A DNA stretch of 64,000 nucleotides from UBA5216 sp043743335 (GCA_043743335.1 JAYTWR010000081.1:10093-74092); one strand, 5' to 3'. Counted from the stretch's first letter, positions 8,316 through 17,308 are shown. Program-made: numbers and translations. Notes: a model not told the origin generated them from the sequence alone.

Positions 8316-10223
8316 CTAACCCGCCGACGCTGCCTTCAGCCATCGCCCCATGGCGCTCGCCAGTTGCGGCAGGTTGAACGGTTTGGACAAATAATCGTCC
8401 ATACCCGCTTTCAGGCAGCGTTCGCGCTCGCCTGCCGCCACATTGGCAGTGACCGCGACGACCGGCACGCGCAGGCCGGCATGTTCGTGCTCCAGTTTGC
8501 GGATTGATGCCGTTGCTTCGTAGCCGTCCATTTCAGGCATATGGCAATCCATCAGCACGAGATCAAACGGCTTGGCCGACAGCAAACTCTCGCGATACCA
8601 CTGCACGGCTTCGCGGCCGTTCCGCGCCATCTGCGAACGACAACCCAATTTGGCCAGCGCCGCTTCGACCAGCAATTGGTTCACGGCGTTGTCTTCGGCA
8701 AACAGCACGCGCGCGCCGAAGCGCGGTAGCGCGTCATCGGCGGTCGCAACAATCTTCGATGACGTCACAGTCGCGGCTGTGGGTGCCTTCGCAGGCATGG
8801 GCAGATCAAACTGAAACACGGAACCTTGCCCCGGCGTGGACCGCACGCGCATTTGCCCGCCCATGGCGTTGACCAGATCCGATGCAATCGCCAGCCCCAA
8901 GCCTGTGCCGCCATAGCGGCGGCGTGTTGAGTCATCCGCTTGCGCAAATGGATCGAAGATATGCTTGAGTTGAGTGTCGGTGATACCGATGCCGGAATCT
9001 TCCACGGCCACGCTTAACCGCTGTTGCGTAACATCGCCTTGCATGCGCAATGTGATCGCGCCACGAGCCGTAAACTTCACGGCATTGCCGACCAGAGCCA
9101 CCAGCACCTGACGCACCCGAGACGCATCGCCCTGCAGGCGGGCGGGAACGCTCTCAAACACCGTCTGCAACGACACGCCGTTGGCCAGCGCCTGCGGCTG
9201 AAAAAGATTAACCGCATCGGTAGCCATCTGCGCAGGGCTGTAGGCTGCGCATTCCAGTATCAGCGTTCCGGCACGCATCTTTGAAAAATCCAGAATATCG
9301 TCTACCACCGCCAGTAACGCGGCACCGGAGCGCTGCGCCACGGCTGCCTGCTCCGTCTGAGCCGCAGTTAATGGCGACACGCGTAGCAAACCGAGCATAC
9401 CCAGCATGCCGTGCATGGGCGTGCGTATTTCGTGACTCATCTTGGCAAGAAACTCCGATTTGGCCTGATTGGCGAATTCGGCCTCTTCGCGATAACGGCG
9501 CTGCAAAGCCTCGCTTTCCGTGAGCTCGACAATCTTGCGCTTGACCTCGGCTGCCATCTGACCGAAATCCCGGGTTAAAACGCCGATCTCATCCGTACCG
9601 GTGTGCGCTAAATCGATGTCGTAATTGCCCGCGTGAATCTGGCGACTGGCGTCCGTCAGCGCTGCCAATGGCCGCGTCAGCAGGTAGCCCAGCGCCGCCA
9701 ACAACAACGAAAAGACCACCATCGCCGCCAAACCCACCATGATGGCTCGCCACAGCAGTCGGCTACGCGCCTCCGCAATCAGATTACCCGGCAAACCGAA
9801 ATGCAGCACGCCGATTTTCTGCCCCGCCATCGTGACCGGACCAGCAAAATCGAAGCGTGTTGAACCATCGGCCTGCCGCACCGGCTGCGGCAAGGTGGCA
9901 TCGGGCTTGGGCGTGCCCGACGGCCAGCCATCCAGCGCCACCACGCGACCACTGCTGTCGCAAACAATCACATAGGCCACACCTCGTGCCGCCCGGCTCT
10001 CGCGCAGAATCGCCTCCACCGTCGCATAGTCGCGCTGCACCATGGGCGCCCCCAAGGCCGCATTAAAAAGCACGCTGTCCCGCGCTGCACCGTCCTGCAA
10101 CTGGGTGCGCAAATAGGTATCGATCAGGTCAGCGCTGTTCCAAGTTAACAGCGCAATGGCCGCCAACTGCATCAGGATGCCCGTGGCAACCAGCTTGCCC
10201 CGAAAGGTAAGGCATTGCCACAT
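8316..10223 (-). CDS. Membrane hybrid sensor histidine kinase (HAMP-HisKA-HATPase-REC)
   Basis: A 635-residue hybrid kinase. TM1 is about 11-29, a periplasmic sensor loop runs to about 158, and TM2 is about 159-182. A HAMP domain (183-235) follows, then HisKA with phospho-acceptor His264 in KMSHEIRTPMHG. The ATPase domain shows the N box GNAVKF, G1 VEDSGIGI and G2 RYGGTGLGLAIA. A C-terminal receiver carries Asp559 in LVLMDCHMPEMDG and Lys614. No output domain is attached and no separate response regulator is adjacent. The gene starts 5 bp after the stop of a PhnD-like periplasmic binding protein, so the two are surely cotranscribed. That protein probably serves as ligand-binding sensor partner (inference). 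Confidence 0.9.
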   Translation of the reverse strand: MWQCLTFRGKLVATGILMQLAAIALLTWNSADLIDTYLRTQLQDGAARDSVLFNAALGAPMVQRDYATVEAILRESRAARGVAYVIVCDSSGRVVALDGWPSGTPKPDATLPQPVRQADGSTRFDFAGPVTMAGQKIGVLHFGLPGNLIAEARSRLLWRAIMVGLAAMVVFSLLLAALGYLLTRPLAALTDASRQIHAGNYDIDLAHTGTDEIGVLTRDFGQMAAEVKRKIVELTESEALQRRYREEAEFANQAKSEFLAKMSHEIRTPMHGMLGMLGLLRVSPLTAAQTEQAAVAQRSGAALLAVVDDILDFSKMRAGTLILECAAYSPAQMATDAVNLFQPQALANGVSLQTVFESVPARLQGDASRVRQVLVALVGNAVKFTARGAITLRMQGDVTQQRLSVAVEDSGIGITDTQLKHIFDPFAQADDSTRRRYGGTGLGLAIASDLVNAMGGQMRVRSTPGQGSVFQFDLPMPAKAPTAATVTSSKIVATADDALPRFGARVLFAEDNAVNQLLVEAALAKLGCRSQMARNGREAVQWYRESLLSAKPFDLVLMDCHMPEMDGYEATASIRKLEHEHAGLRVPVVAVTANVAAGERERCLKAGMDDYLSKPFNLPQLASAMGRWLKAASAG

Positions 10224-10228
10224 AACCG

Positions 10229-11089
10229 CTACTTCGACAGCTCCAGCCCCGCGCGGGTTGCGGGCACAAAGGCATCCAACGAATCCAGTTCACCCGGCTT
10301 GATCTCGCGAATATTCACAACCCCCGACAGCGAAAAGAATTTCTTGCCCTCCTCAGTCGCGGGAAATTTCAGCATCATGGCTTTGATGCGCTCACGTTCC
10401 GCCGCCGGCAACTGCGGACCCACCATCACCAGAAACCCCGGTACTCGGGCGAATTCGGTTGCGATCTTGAGCTCTTTGCGCGCGGCTTCGCCAATCGCGC
10501 GAAACTCCCCCATGCTCATCATCGCGAGCGGCGCTTCGCCGGAGCGTATCAGTGCGCCCAAGCTGTCGTCGTTGCTCACGCGCGACAGTTTGAAATCGCG
10601 CCCCTCCTGCAAACCCTGTTCGCGCAGCCACTGCAAGCCGCGCAACACCACCAGCGATTGCGGATTGGCCACCGCCAAGGTCTTGCCGCGCAATTGCTCA
10701 ACCGAATTGCTGGCGTTGCTCGCAGCGGCAACCAGCAGTGCGGGAATCGCCGGCTCGTAAATGGCGATGGGTTCCCATTTGCCGTCCAATTGATTCACGC
10801 GCCCCACGTTTGCCGCGGTGATCACCACTTGGTAAGCGCCCTTCATGGTGCTTTCGCTAAATGCGCGGAAATCCAGCGCTGTGGCGATTTCAACCGGCTG
10901 CTTGCGCTCGCGCTGAAAGTATTCGCGCATCGGCTGATAGTTGGTGAGAATCACGCGGGCACTGACATTCGGCAGCACGCCGATAGTGAACTCGGGCGCT
11001 GGACTCTGCGCCGACACGCCGCTAGCCCAGACTGCCAAGCAGACCAGCACAGTGATTAACGGCGACCGTCGGAGTAGGTGCGAGCGCAT
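10229..11089 (-). CDS. PhnD/SsuA-like periplasmic substrate-binding protein
   Basis: A 286-residue exported protein (leader ending GVSAQS) of the phosphate/phosphonate-binding type. It shows FTIGVLPNVSARV near the mature N-terminus, the YQPMREYFQRE segment, and GKTLAVANPQSL in the second lobe. ATG 11089 is chosen over an upstream TTG because it directly precedes the leader. No ABC permease or ATPase follows; the next gene, 5 bp away, is a hybrid histidine kinase. This arrangement is known for two-component systems whose periplasmic binding protein presents a ligand to the kinase. The ligand is unknown. The HtrA-like gene upstream, 60 bp away on the same strand, may belong to the same unit. 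Confidence 0.85.
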   Translation of the reverse strand: MRSHLLRRSPLITVLVCLAVWASGVSAQSPAPEFTIGVLPNVSARVILTNYQPMREYFQRERKQPVEIATALDFRAFSESTMKGAYQVVITAANVGRVNQLDGKWEPIAIYEPAIPALLVAAASNASNSVEQLRGKTLAVANPQSLVVLRGLQWLREQGLQEGRDFKLSRVSNDDSLGALIRSGEAPLAMMSMGEFRAIGEAARKELKIATEFARVPGFLVMVGPQLPAAERERIKAMMLKFPATEEGKKFFSLSGVVNIREIKPGELDSLDAFVPATRAGLELSK

Positions 11090-11149
11090 GGGGATGGCTT
11101 CTTTCAGTGAATACGCAACAGGGCGCAATACCTGATCATCAGGCGGCCA

Positions 11150-12214
11150 TTAATACGTCGCCTTGGTACGAAAATAGTTGTTGCGATCCACGCTCTTGAT
11201 CGTGAGGTTTTCGACGCGATTGCCGCGCAACACGTCCAGCGTGATCTCCACGCCGGCATTGCCGGTCTTCCACAACCGTGTGTAGAAATCCGCTTGCCCC
11301 TTGAGGCCATCGCCACTGATGCCGACGATAATATCACCCTGCTTCAGCCCCGCCTCATCCGCCGGGCCTTCGGGTGACACGCGTACCACCAACAGATTGC
11401 CGCCGACCTCTTGCGTGGTGACGCCCAGCCACGGGCGCGGTGTGGCCGTGGAACGGCCATTGGCGATAAAGTCACCAATCACCGGCTTCAACACGTCGAT
11501 GGGCACGAACATATTGCCGGGCACGTTACGCGCGCCGCCCATGGCGTCCCCTACCGCCAGCGAGCCGATGCCGAGCAACTTGCCATCCTTGCTCACCAGC
11601 GCGGCACCTTGCCAATTCACCGTGGCGGGCGCGGTGTAAATCGCTTCATCGAGTATGTATTCCCAGTAGCCGACAAACTGCCGCTTGGACACCACGTACG
11701 CTGGCGCAACGCCGTCAAAGCCGACAATCAATACCATATCACGCTCTTTAGCCTCCGCCGACAGGCCCATGTCGATGGGCTTGACCGGCACTGGCACCAG
11801 TGATTTGAGCAAAGCCAAGCCGGTCGCATTGTCAAAACCCACCACGGTCGCCGGATAAACTTTACCGTCCGCCGTGCTGAGTTCAATTTTTTCGGCTTCG
11901 GTGATCAGGTAGCCTATCGTGAGCACGAGGCCGCTCGAATCAATGACCACCCCGGTGCCTTCGCGGTTTCTGCCCAGCGTTTGCCCGCTGCGCGCGCTGG
12001 CCGGTGCCTGCGCACGCACGCGAACCACCGACAAGGCATCCACGGAAATTTGCGGCTTGCCGCGCGGCGCGGCGACGGCGGGCCCGTCCGGCGTGCTGGC
12101 ATCCTGCGCCCGCAGCGGTGCTGCGGCGAGCAGTGACAACGTAAACCCGGCGACGGCGAATACCATGGCCCAGTTGCGACTAACGATGACGATGCGAGAA
12201 GATAAAGGTTTCAC
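11150..12214 (-). CDS. HtrA/DegP-like trypsin-fold protein with PDZ domain, catalytic triad lost
   Basis: A 354-residue protein with an N-terminal leader (to PLRAQDA), a trypsin-like domain (about 60-265) and a C-terminal PDZ domain (about 270-345; PWLGVTTQEV, GLKQGDIIVGISG). Aligned by eye with DegP, the His of TNxH is Tyr102 (TIGYLI), the Asp before LAL is Gly132 (DNATGLALL) and the GNSGG serine is Gln202 (NWQGAALV). All three catalytic residues are therefore replaced while the fold motifs persist. It should be a periplasmic pseudoprotease, acting as a chaperone, scaffold or peptide sensor. A GTG start with GGAG upstream is used. It precedes the PhnD-like/histidine-kinase pair on the same strand and could tune that sensor (inference). 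Confidence 0.85.
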   Translation of the reverse strand: MKPLSSRIVIVSRNWAMVFAVAGFTLSLLAAAPLRAQDASTPDGPAVAAPRGKPQISVDALSVVRVRAQAPASARSGQTLGRNREGTGVVIDSSGLVLTIGYLITEAEKIELSTADGKVYPATVVGFDNATGLALLKSLVPVPVKPIDMGLSAEAKERDMVLIVGFDGVAPAYVVSKRQFVGYWEYILDEAIYTAPATVNWQGAALVSKDGKLLGIGSLAVGDAMGGARNVPGNMFVPIDVLKPVIGDFIANGRSTATPRPWLGVTTQEVGGNLLVVRVSPEGPADEAGLKQGDIIVGISGDGLKGQADFYTRLWKTGNAGVEITLDVLRGNRVENLTIKSVDRNNYFRTKATY

Positions 12215-12501
12215 GGAATGCTCCGGTGATTGCGCCGCACGAGCAGCTTGGGTGTTCGTGCGTACGTGTACGTATGCTACGACGAATTACCGTGTTTGGT
12301 AAGCCTACCCAATGGCAAATCGCGCTAAAATCCCTGCTGCACCCGCAGGAACACTGAGCATCTTGTTTGCGGCGCGCTGTCTTGCGGGCTGACTTATTTT
12401 TATTTGTACCGATGTCGTCACTGTCTCGCACCAATCTGGTTCAGGTCACACATTTTGACGCGAGCAATCCCATTGTTCACCGATTAACAGGAGAAAAGCA
12501 C

Positions 12502-13275
12502 ATGGATTTAGGACTGAAAGGCAAAATAGCCGTAATCACCGGCGGCAGCGACGGCATCGGACGCGCCACTGCGATCATTCTGGCGCGTGAAGGCGCCAAA
12601 GTCGCCATCTGCGCACGCGGCCAAGAAAAGCTTGACGCCACCGCAGCACAAATCCGCAAGGAAGGCGGCGAAGTACTGGCGATGTCAGCCGATATGTTCA
12701 AGCCTGAGGACATCCAGCGCTTTTTCGATGCGGTGATCAAACAATTTGGCGGCGTGGATATTCTCGTCAACAACGCTGGCACCTCGCGCCGCGGTAACTT
12801 CATGGACATCGACGACCAAACCTGGCACGACGATATCGAGCTCAAAGTGTTCGGTGCGATACGCTGCACGCGGCGGGTCATACCGCACATGAAAAAACGT
12901 GGCGGCGGACGCATTATCAACATCACGATTTCCAGCGCCAAGCAGCCGGGCGCGGGCTCAATGCCCACGTCACTGTCGCGCGCCGCCGGGTTGGTCATCA
13001 CCAAATCGCTGTCCAAGGAATTCGCGCCGGACAATATTTTGGTGAACACCGTGTGCATCGGCAAAATCAAATCAGGCCAGCACGAGCGGCGCATGGTGAA
13101 AGAAGGCCGCAGCCCGGAAAAATACTACAACGACGAATCCAAAACCATTCCGATGGGCCGCTTCGGCGAAGCCGAAGAAGCCGCCAACGCGATTGTGTTT
13201 TTCGCCTCCAGTGCCGGCAGCTATGTCACGGGCAGCAGCCTGAATCTGGATGGCGGTGTATCAGGGGTTTTGTAA
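12502..13275 (+). CDS. Short-chain dehydrogenase/reductase-like protein with altered active site
   Basis: A 257-residue Rossmann-fold protein starting at ATG 12502 after AGGAG. The nucleotide site GGSDGIG (14-20) and NNAG (90-93) are intact and the C-terminal LDGGVSG is typical of classical SDRs. The catalytic YxxxK, however, reads TSLSR: Thr156 in place of Tyr and Arg160 in place of Lys; Ser144 of ITISS is kept. It may bind NAD(P) without normal SDR catalysis, or use another mechanism. It stands alone, divergent from the HtrA-like gene and convergent with the PilZ gene, with an A/T-rich repeat just after its stop codon. Confidence 0.8.
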   Translation: MDLGLKGKIAVITGGSDGIGRATAIILAREGAKVAICARGQEKLDATAAQIRKEGGEVLAMSADMFKPEDIQRFFDAVIKQFGGVDILVNNAGTSRRGNFMDIDDQTWHDDIELKVFGAIRCTRRVIPHMKKRGGGRIINITISSAKQPGAGSMPTSLSRAAGLVITKSLSKEFAPDNILVNTVCIGKIKSGQHERRMVKEGRSPEKYYNDESKTIPMGRFGEAEEAANAIVFFASSAGSYVTGSSLNLDGGVSGVL

Positions 13276-13277
13276 CC

Positions 13278-13304
13278 TAAGTAATTGATTTTATTGTGTT
13301 TTTA
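13278..13304 (+). repeat. A/T-rich intergenic repeat with IHF-like core, copy 2
   Basis: TAAGTAATTGATTTTATTGTG, starting three bases after the SDR stop. The complementary strand reads AATCAATTACTTA, matching WATCAANNNNTTR. It lies between convergent genes. Confidence 0.8.
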
Positions 13305-13374
13305 CCCGAAGAGCGTGACCATAAGCGTGACGCCCCTCGGACGTCCCCCCTTCGTAACCTGTAACCCGTAACCG

Positions 13375-14118
13375 TCAACGCTCCGCCAGCGCTTCCAGAC
13401 AGTGCGCCATGAGTTGCCGCGCGCTGTCATCCATCTGCGCGAACTGACACCCCACGCGCACTACGGTGCGCCCGTCAGGTGTGCGCACCGGCGTCAAATG
13501 CTGCACCGTCAGATCCACCACGATTTGCCCTACGCCGGGTAAGGCGATTGCGCACGCGCTCAACACTTCGCCTACTTGCAGTTGCAACGCGTTGTCGCAG
13601 ACCAACACAGCGGCACCGCCCATGCCAAGATCAGCGAGCCCGGCTTCGGTGGTGCCAAAGCCTAGGTTGAGTGTAATTTTGAGTCCGGCGGTAGGGTAGC
13701 GCGCGTCGCGTCGTCGCTGAAAGCGCCACATGAAATCCGGAATGGCCAGACGCAACAGCCGCGTGCCGTCCACTTCAATCACTTCGCCCGCGTCCGACTG
13801 AAACTGGATTTTTGCGTCATCCAGCACGCACCCGAGCATAATGCTCTCGCCCTCGCCGTGACGCGGTGCCACACCACGCCAATCCAGCGGGCATTCCAGC
13901 AACAAGCAGTTGGCGACCTCGTCGACATCTGCCAAAGCCGTTTCGACGACATCTTCGCTGTTCATGAAGTGGATGGTGATCACCGTGCCGGCATCGAGCA
14001 TGCCCCACAGCACACGCATCATCTCGTGCCGAGAGCGAACCAGAAAATCAGGTGATACCGCAGCGCCAGTGGCGTTCATCACAACCTTAAATTCATGGGC
14101 ACTGAGCGGGCTATTCAT
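13375..14118 (-). CDS. YcgR-like PilZ-domain protein
   Basis: A 247-residue cytoplasmic protein with an N-terminal YcgR-N-like barrel (about 25-125) and a PilZ domain (about 132-245). The c-di-GMP motif RxxxR is visible as Arg136 and Arg140 in RRDARYP. The second motif, usually D/NxSxxG, reads DLGMGG, so the serine is Gly. VRVGCQF near the end is the usual PilZ closing strand. Family members bind c-di-GMP and adjust flagellar motors or surface behaviour. No flagellar genes are in the window, but type IV pilus genes are. It stands alone and converges with the SDR gene. Confidence 0.8.
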   Translation of the reverse strand: MNSPLSAHEFKVVMNATGAAVSPDFLVRSRHEMMRVLWGMLDAGTVITIHFMNSEDVVETALADVDEVANCLLLECPLDWRGVAPRHGEGESIMLGCVLDDAKIQFQSDAGEVIEVDGTRLLRLAIPDFMWRFQRRRDARYPTAGLKITLNLGFGTTEAGLADLGMGGAAVLVCDNALQLQVGEVLSACAIALPGVGQIVVDLTVQHLTPVRTPDGRTVVRVGCQFAQMDDSARQLMAHCLEALAER

Positions 14119-14258
14119 CTCGGCAGTCTCCGGTCATCCATGACGCCATTGTAGGCAAAGGCAACGGTCATGGGGGGCAGCAGACAGCCGCACGTCGGCG
14201 ACCAGCGGTCAATCCGCGCGCGACTGTGCGAAAAGTCACACCGCGCGGCGCTTGTGGT

Positions 14259-16499
14259 TCAACAGCCCGCCTTAACGCCATCCACAGCAACAACTTTTTC
14301 ACGTATCAACCGATCCAGCTCGCCGCCGAGGCCTATGTCCGCCAGCACACTCGCCGCATCCGATCCGGGCTTGGGTGCAACGCGCCCCACATGCATCGGC
14401 GTGCGCGAGAGTTTGACGCCGGGCGCGGTGGTGGTGATGGGGCCAAAGCCCTCGTGATCGCGTGTGAGTACGAGGCCACGCGCTTGCACCAGTGGGTCGG
14501 TCATCAGATCAACGAGGCTCGACACCACGTGATGCGCGCCGATGCCGGCCTGGGTTAACTCGCTCACCCACGCTGCCACGCTGCGGCCTCGAATACGCTG
14601 CTCTAATTCGTGCTCTAAGTCCGCGCCGCCACGACCTGCAACATCAGCCAGCGCTGCGCAGTTTGCAAGTGCCGCGCCGCGTGCGGCCAGAAACAGCCAG
14701 CCGTCGTTCGCCTGATACAGGCGGTTAAGCGGCCCGCTGCCGGTGGCATCCTGACCATGCGGTTCGTTCCATTCTTTGCCTTTGTAGTCTTGCAGTAACG
14801 CGGATTGCAGCATGGTGGCAGTGTAGGCAAGCGCGCTGTCGACGAACTGGCCTTCGCCCGTGCGGCGCCGGTGCAACAGCGCCAGCGCCACACCGTAGCA
14901 GGCCATGAGGCCGGTGCCGTAGTCGTTAGCGGCGAACGGCGCGGTGGTGGGTTTGTTGGAACCGTAACGCACTTGCATGCCTGAGACGGCTTGCCCGATT
15001 TGCTCGTGACCGGGGCGGCTGGCGTAGGGGCCCAGGTGGCCGAAGGTATTCATCGAACCGTAGATGATGTCGGGCCGACGCGCGCGCACTTGTTCGTAGC
15101 CTATGCCGAGCTTCTCAGCCACACCGGCGCGGAAGTTTTGCAACACCACGTCGGCCTTGTCGACGAGCTTCCAGAATATGTCCAGCCCCGCTTTGGTTTT
15201 GAGATCAATCAACACGCTGCGTTTGGCGCGATTGATATCGTTGTGGCGTAGCACGGTACGGGTGTGCGGGCTGTCGATTTTGACTACATCGGCACCGAAC
15301 TCCGCTAGCGTGCGACCACAGGTGGGGCCGGCGAGGACGATGCAGAGGTCTACTACTTTGACGCCCTCTAACGCCGCGCGCAGGACTTCCGCGCCCTCCC
15401 CAACCTTGCCCTGCTCTGCAGCGGCGGGAGATTCACTGGCAGACAGTTCTTTCAGAATGTCCGCCCGATGTTCATCCGTCTTCGGTCGAGGCCTGCGCAC
15501 CGCACCCGGCGTGCGCGACAAGCGTGCGTTGATGCCGGGGCCACGAAAGCGGCCCAGTTCCGGGTCGTCGTAGTCATCAATAATTTTTGATTGCAGCGCC
15601 TGCGGGTGTTGCAGCCACTCGGCGCTGCTGTGGCAGACTACGCCTTCGGAGCCGATTTCCGCCACGGCGTCTTCCCACGCCTTAGCCGTCTGCGTAAGCA
15701 TGATGTCGTCGAACTTTTGCGCGAGTTCTTTGGGCGGCAGTTGGGCATCACGCCATTTGTCCATGCCTATGCTTGCGATGAAAGCACCGAACTTCTTGTT
15801 GTTCGCCACGTACATCAACCAGCGCCCGTCCTTGCACGGCAATTGGCGGCTCCAGTTGAATTCGGGTTCGGATTCCGGCTTGCCGTTGACCAACAGGCCA
15901 CGCGCACCCACCACGGTGAAGGTGGCATCGAACAGCGGTATCTCCACACGCTGGCCCAAGCCAGAGCGCGCGCGTGCATTCAGCGTCATCGCTACCGTCA
16001 CCGCACACAAAAACGAGGCATAAATGGAACCATAGGGCACCACCGTATACACAGGTCTGCCGTGCGTTGCATGGCCAGCGCGATACGCGCCCGTGGCCGC
16101 ACCAATCACGCCCTCCCACGCCTTGACTTGGGCACGCGGGTCATCCGCGCCAAAGCCGGGCAATGAGCAATAGACTAGGCGCGGATGGGCGTCGGTCATG
16201 GCCTTTGCGCCGAGGCCCAAACGATCCATCACGCCGGGGCGGAAATTTTCGATCACCACATCAGCACTGGCGATGAGCTTGAGCGCGGTCGCGCGATCGG
16301 CGTCGGTTTTAAGATCCAGCGCGATGCCGCGCTTGTTGCGGTTCCAAGTGGCGTTGGCCGGTGTATCCCAGCGCGGCCCACCCGGCGGGTCAACGCGCAC
16401 TACATCCGCGCCGTGATCCCCGAGCAGCATCGCCGCCATGGGGCCCGCGATGTATTGACCAAAATCGATAACGCGAACACCTTGCAACACGCCGGACAT
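14259..16499 (-). CDS. Two-domain family III (CaiB/BaiF) CoA-transferase
   Basis: A 746-residue chain made of two tandem CaiB/BaiF domains: domain 1 about 1-345 (VRVIDFGQYIAGPMAAMLLGD) and domain 2 about 377-746 (VKVVDLCIVLAGPTCGRTLA). An Ala/Glu-rich linker joins them. Single-domain members are about 400 residues and interlock as dimers, so this is a covalent pseudo-dimer. The position of the catalytic Asp of formyl-CoA transferase reads Glu in both halves (KAWEGVIG, Glu129; PGHEQIGQ, Glu499). Many family members have Glu-containing variants, so activity is not excluded. ATG 16499 follows AAAGGGGAA and is preferred over the ATG 33 bases upstream. Substrate acids are unknown. Confidence 0.85.
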   Translation of the reverse strand: MSGVLQGVRVIDFGQYIAGPMAAMLLGDHGADVVRVDPPGGPRWDTPANATWNRNKRGIALDLKTDADRATALKLIASADVVIENFRPGVMDRLGLGAKAMTDAHPRLVYCSLPGFGADDPRAQVKAWEGVIGAATGAYRAGHATHGRPVYTVVPYGSIYASFLCAVTVAMTLNARARSGLGQRVEIPLFDATFTVVGARGLLVNGKPESEPEFNWSRQLPCKDGRWLMYVANNKKFGAFIASIGMDKWRDAQLPPKELAQKFDDIMLTQTAKAWEDAVAEIGSEGVVCHSSAEWLQHPQALQSKIIDDYDDPELGRFRGPGINARLSRTPGAVRRPRPKTDEHRADILKELSASESPAAAEQGKVGEGAEVLRAALEGVKVVDLCIVLAGPTCGRTLAEFGADVVKIDSPHTRTVLRHNDINRAKRSVLIDLKTKAGLDIFWKLVDKADVVLQNFRAGVAEKLGIGYEQVRARRPDIIYGSMNTFGHLGPYASRPGHEQIGQAVSGMQVRYGSNKPTTAPFAANDYGTGLMACYGVALALLHRRRTGEGQFVDSALAYTATMLQSALLQDYKGKEWNEPHGQDATGSGPLNRLYQANDGWLFLAARGAALANCAALADVAGRGGADLEHELEQRIRGRSVAAWVSELTQAGIGAHHVVSSLVDLMTDPLVQARGLVLTRDHEGFGPITTTAPGVKLSRTPMHVGRVAPKPGSDAASVLADIGLGGELDRLIREKVVAVDGVKAGC

Positions 16500-16671
16500 A
16501 TCGTTTCCCCTTTGACCCTTTGAATGCGCCACCTTGAATGCGTTGGCACCATCTTAGCGTACGGCGGCTTGACGGGCGCGCTACGGCGGCGGAGCATGGC
16601 GCGTCAATCGTCTATCACTTCAATCTAGGCACGCAAAGGAAACGCATGACTTCAACACCCCGCGGTTACTC

Positions 16672-17016
16672 ATGGTCTGGACCGACATCCCGGACACGCT
16701 CGAAGCCGATTTCAACGAATGGTACAACCGCGAACACCTGCCGGAACTACTCAAGCAACGCGGCATTCTGGCGGCTTGGTATGGCGAACGCGATGCGGCG
16801 GCACTGGCTTCGGCAACCGCGGACATTCCACGAAAAACCGACCGCTTTCTCGACAGCGTCATCATGGTTGAAGGCGTCGACAGCGATGCCTTGGACGCCG
16901 CAATGCCGTTTTTAACGTGGGATCGCCTGGCAGCGCACGGCGGCAGCCCGGATTCACCGGCGGCGCGACTGCGGGTTTGCAATACGGTGCACGCAAACAG
17001 CAATCTCAGTGGCTGA
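16672..17016 (+). CDS. EthD/DUF4286-like small alpha+beta protein
   Basis: A 114-residue protein beginning MVWTDIPDTLEADFNEWYN, with the FNEWYNxEHLPE signature of a ferredoxin-like dimeric alpha/beta-barrel family of unknown or catabolic function. The best ribosome site (AAAGGAAACGC) serves an ATG at 16646 that lies 26 bases upstream, out of frame. In-frame codons just before 16672 read Leu-Leu, as homologues do before MV. A one-base indel between 16646 and 16672 therefore looks likely, either in the genome (frameshifted gene) or in the read. It is divergent from the two-domain CoA-transferase gene. Confidence 0.6.
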   Translation: MVWTDIPDTLEADFNEWYNREHLPELLKQRGILAAWYGERDAAALASATADIPRKTDRFLDSVIMVEGVDSDALDAAMPFLTWDRLAAHGGSPDSPAARLRVCNTVHANSNLSG

Positions 17017-17035
17017 TAATTGCAAACGAAAACTC

Positions 17036-17062
17036 AAGTTATTGATTTTATTGAGTTTTTTT
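17036..17062 (+). repeat. A/T-rich intergenic repeat with IHF-like core, copy 3
   Basis: AAGTTATTGATTTTATTGAG followed by a T-run. The complement reads AATCAATAACTTG, matching WATCAANNNNTTR. It lies between the small EthD-like gene and tRNA-Thr. Confidence 0.75.
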
Positions 17063-17105
17063 ACAAAGCCCAGCGTTCGCCGCTCAATGTTCGCCGAACA
17101 TGGAA

Positions 17106-17181
17106 TGGTGCCGTTGGAGGGAGTCGAACCCCCGACCTGACGCTTACGAAGCGCCTGCTCTACCAGCTGAGCTACAACGGC
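17106..17181 (-). tRNA. tRNA-Thr (anticodon CGT)
   Basis: The reverse strand folds into a standard cloverleaf: acceptor GCCGTTG with CAACGGC, D-arm GCTC/GAGC, an anticodon stem GGCGC/GCGTC around TTCGTAA (anticodon CGT, reading ACG), and a T-arm with GGTTCGACTC. CCA is encoded. It decodes Thr ACG. Confidence 0.95.
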
Positions 17182-17187
17182 CTTAAA

Positions 17188-17224
17188 GGAATGGGTGGAG
17201 CACCTAGGAATGGGTGGAGCACCT
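17188..17224. repeat. 18-bp direct repeat beside tRNA-Thr
   Basis: GGAATGGGTGGAGCACCT occurs at 17188-17205 and again at 17207-17224, just upstream of the tRNA on its strand. It looks like a local duplication. Confidence 0.7.
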
Positions 17225-17308
17225 GCGAGGACGCGCATTTTATCACAGCCGATTGCGCCATAGCACGCAGGTCTGGCAGCGCCGTCGTGACGACTACGCC
17301 GCATCAAA

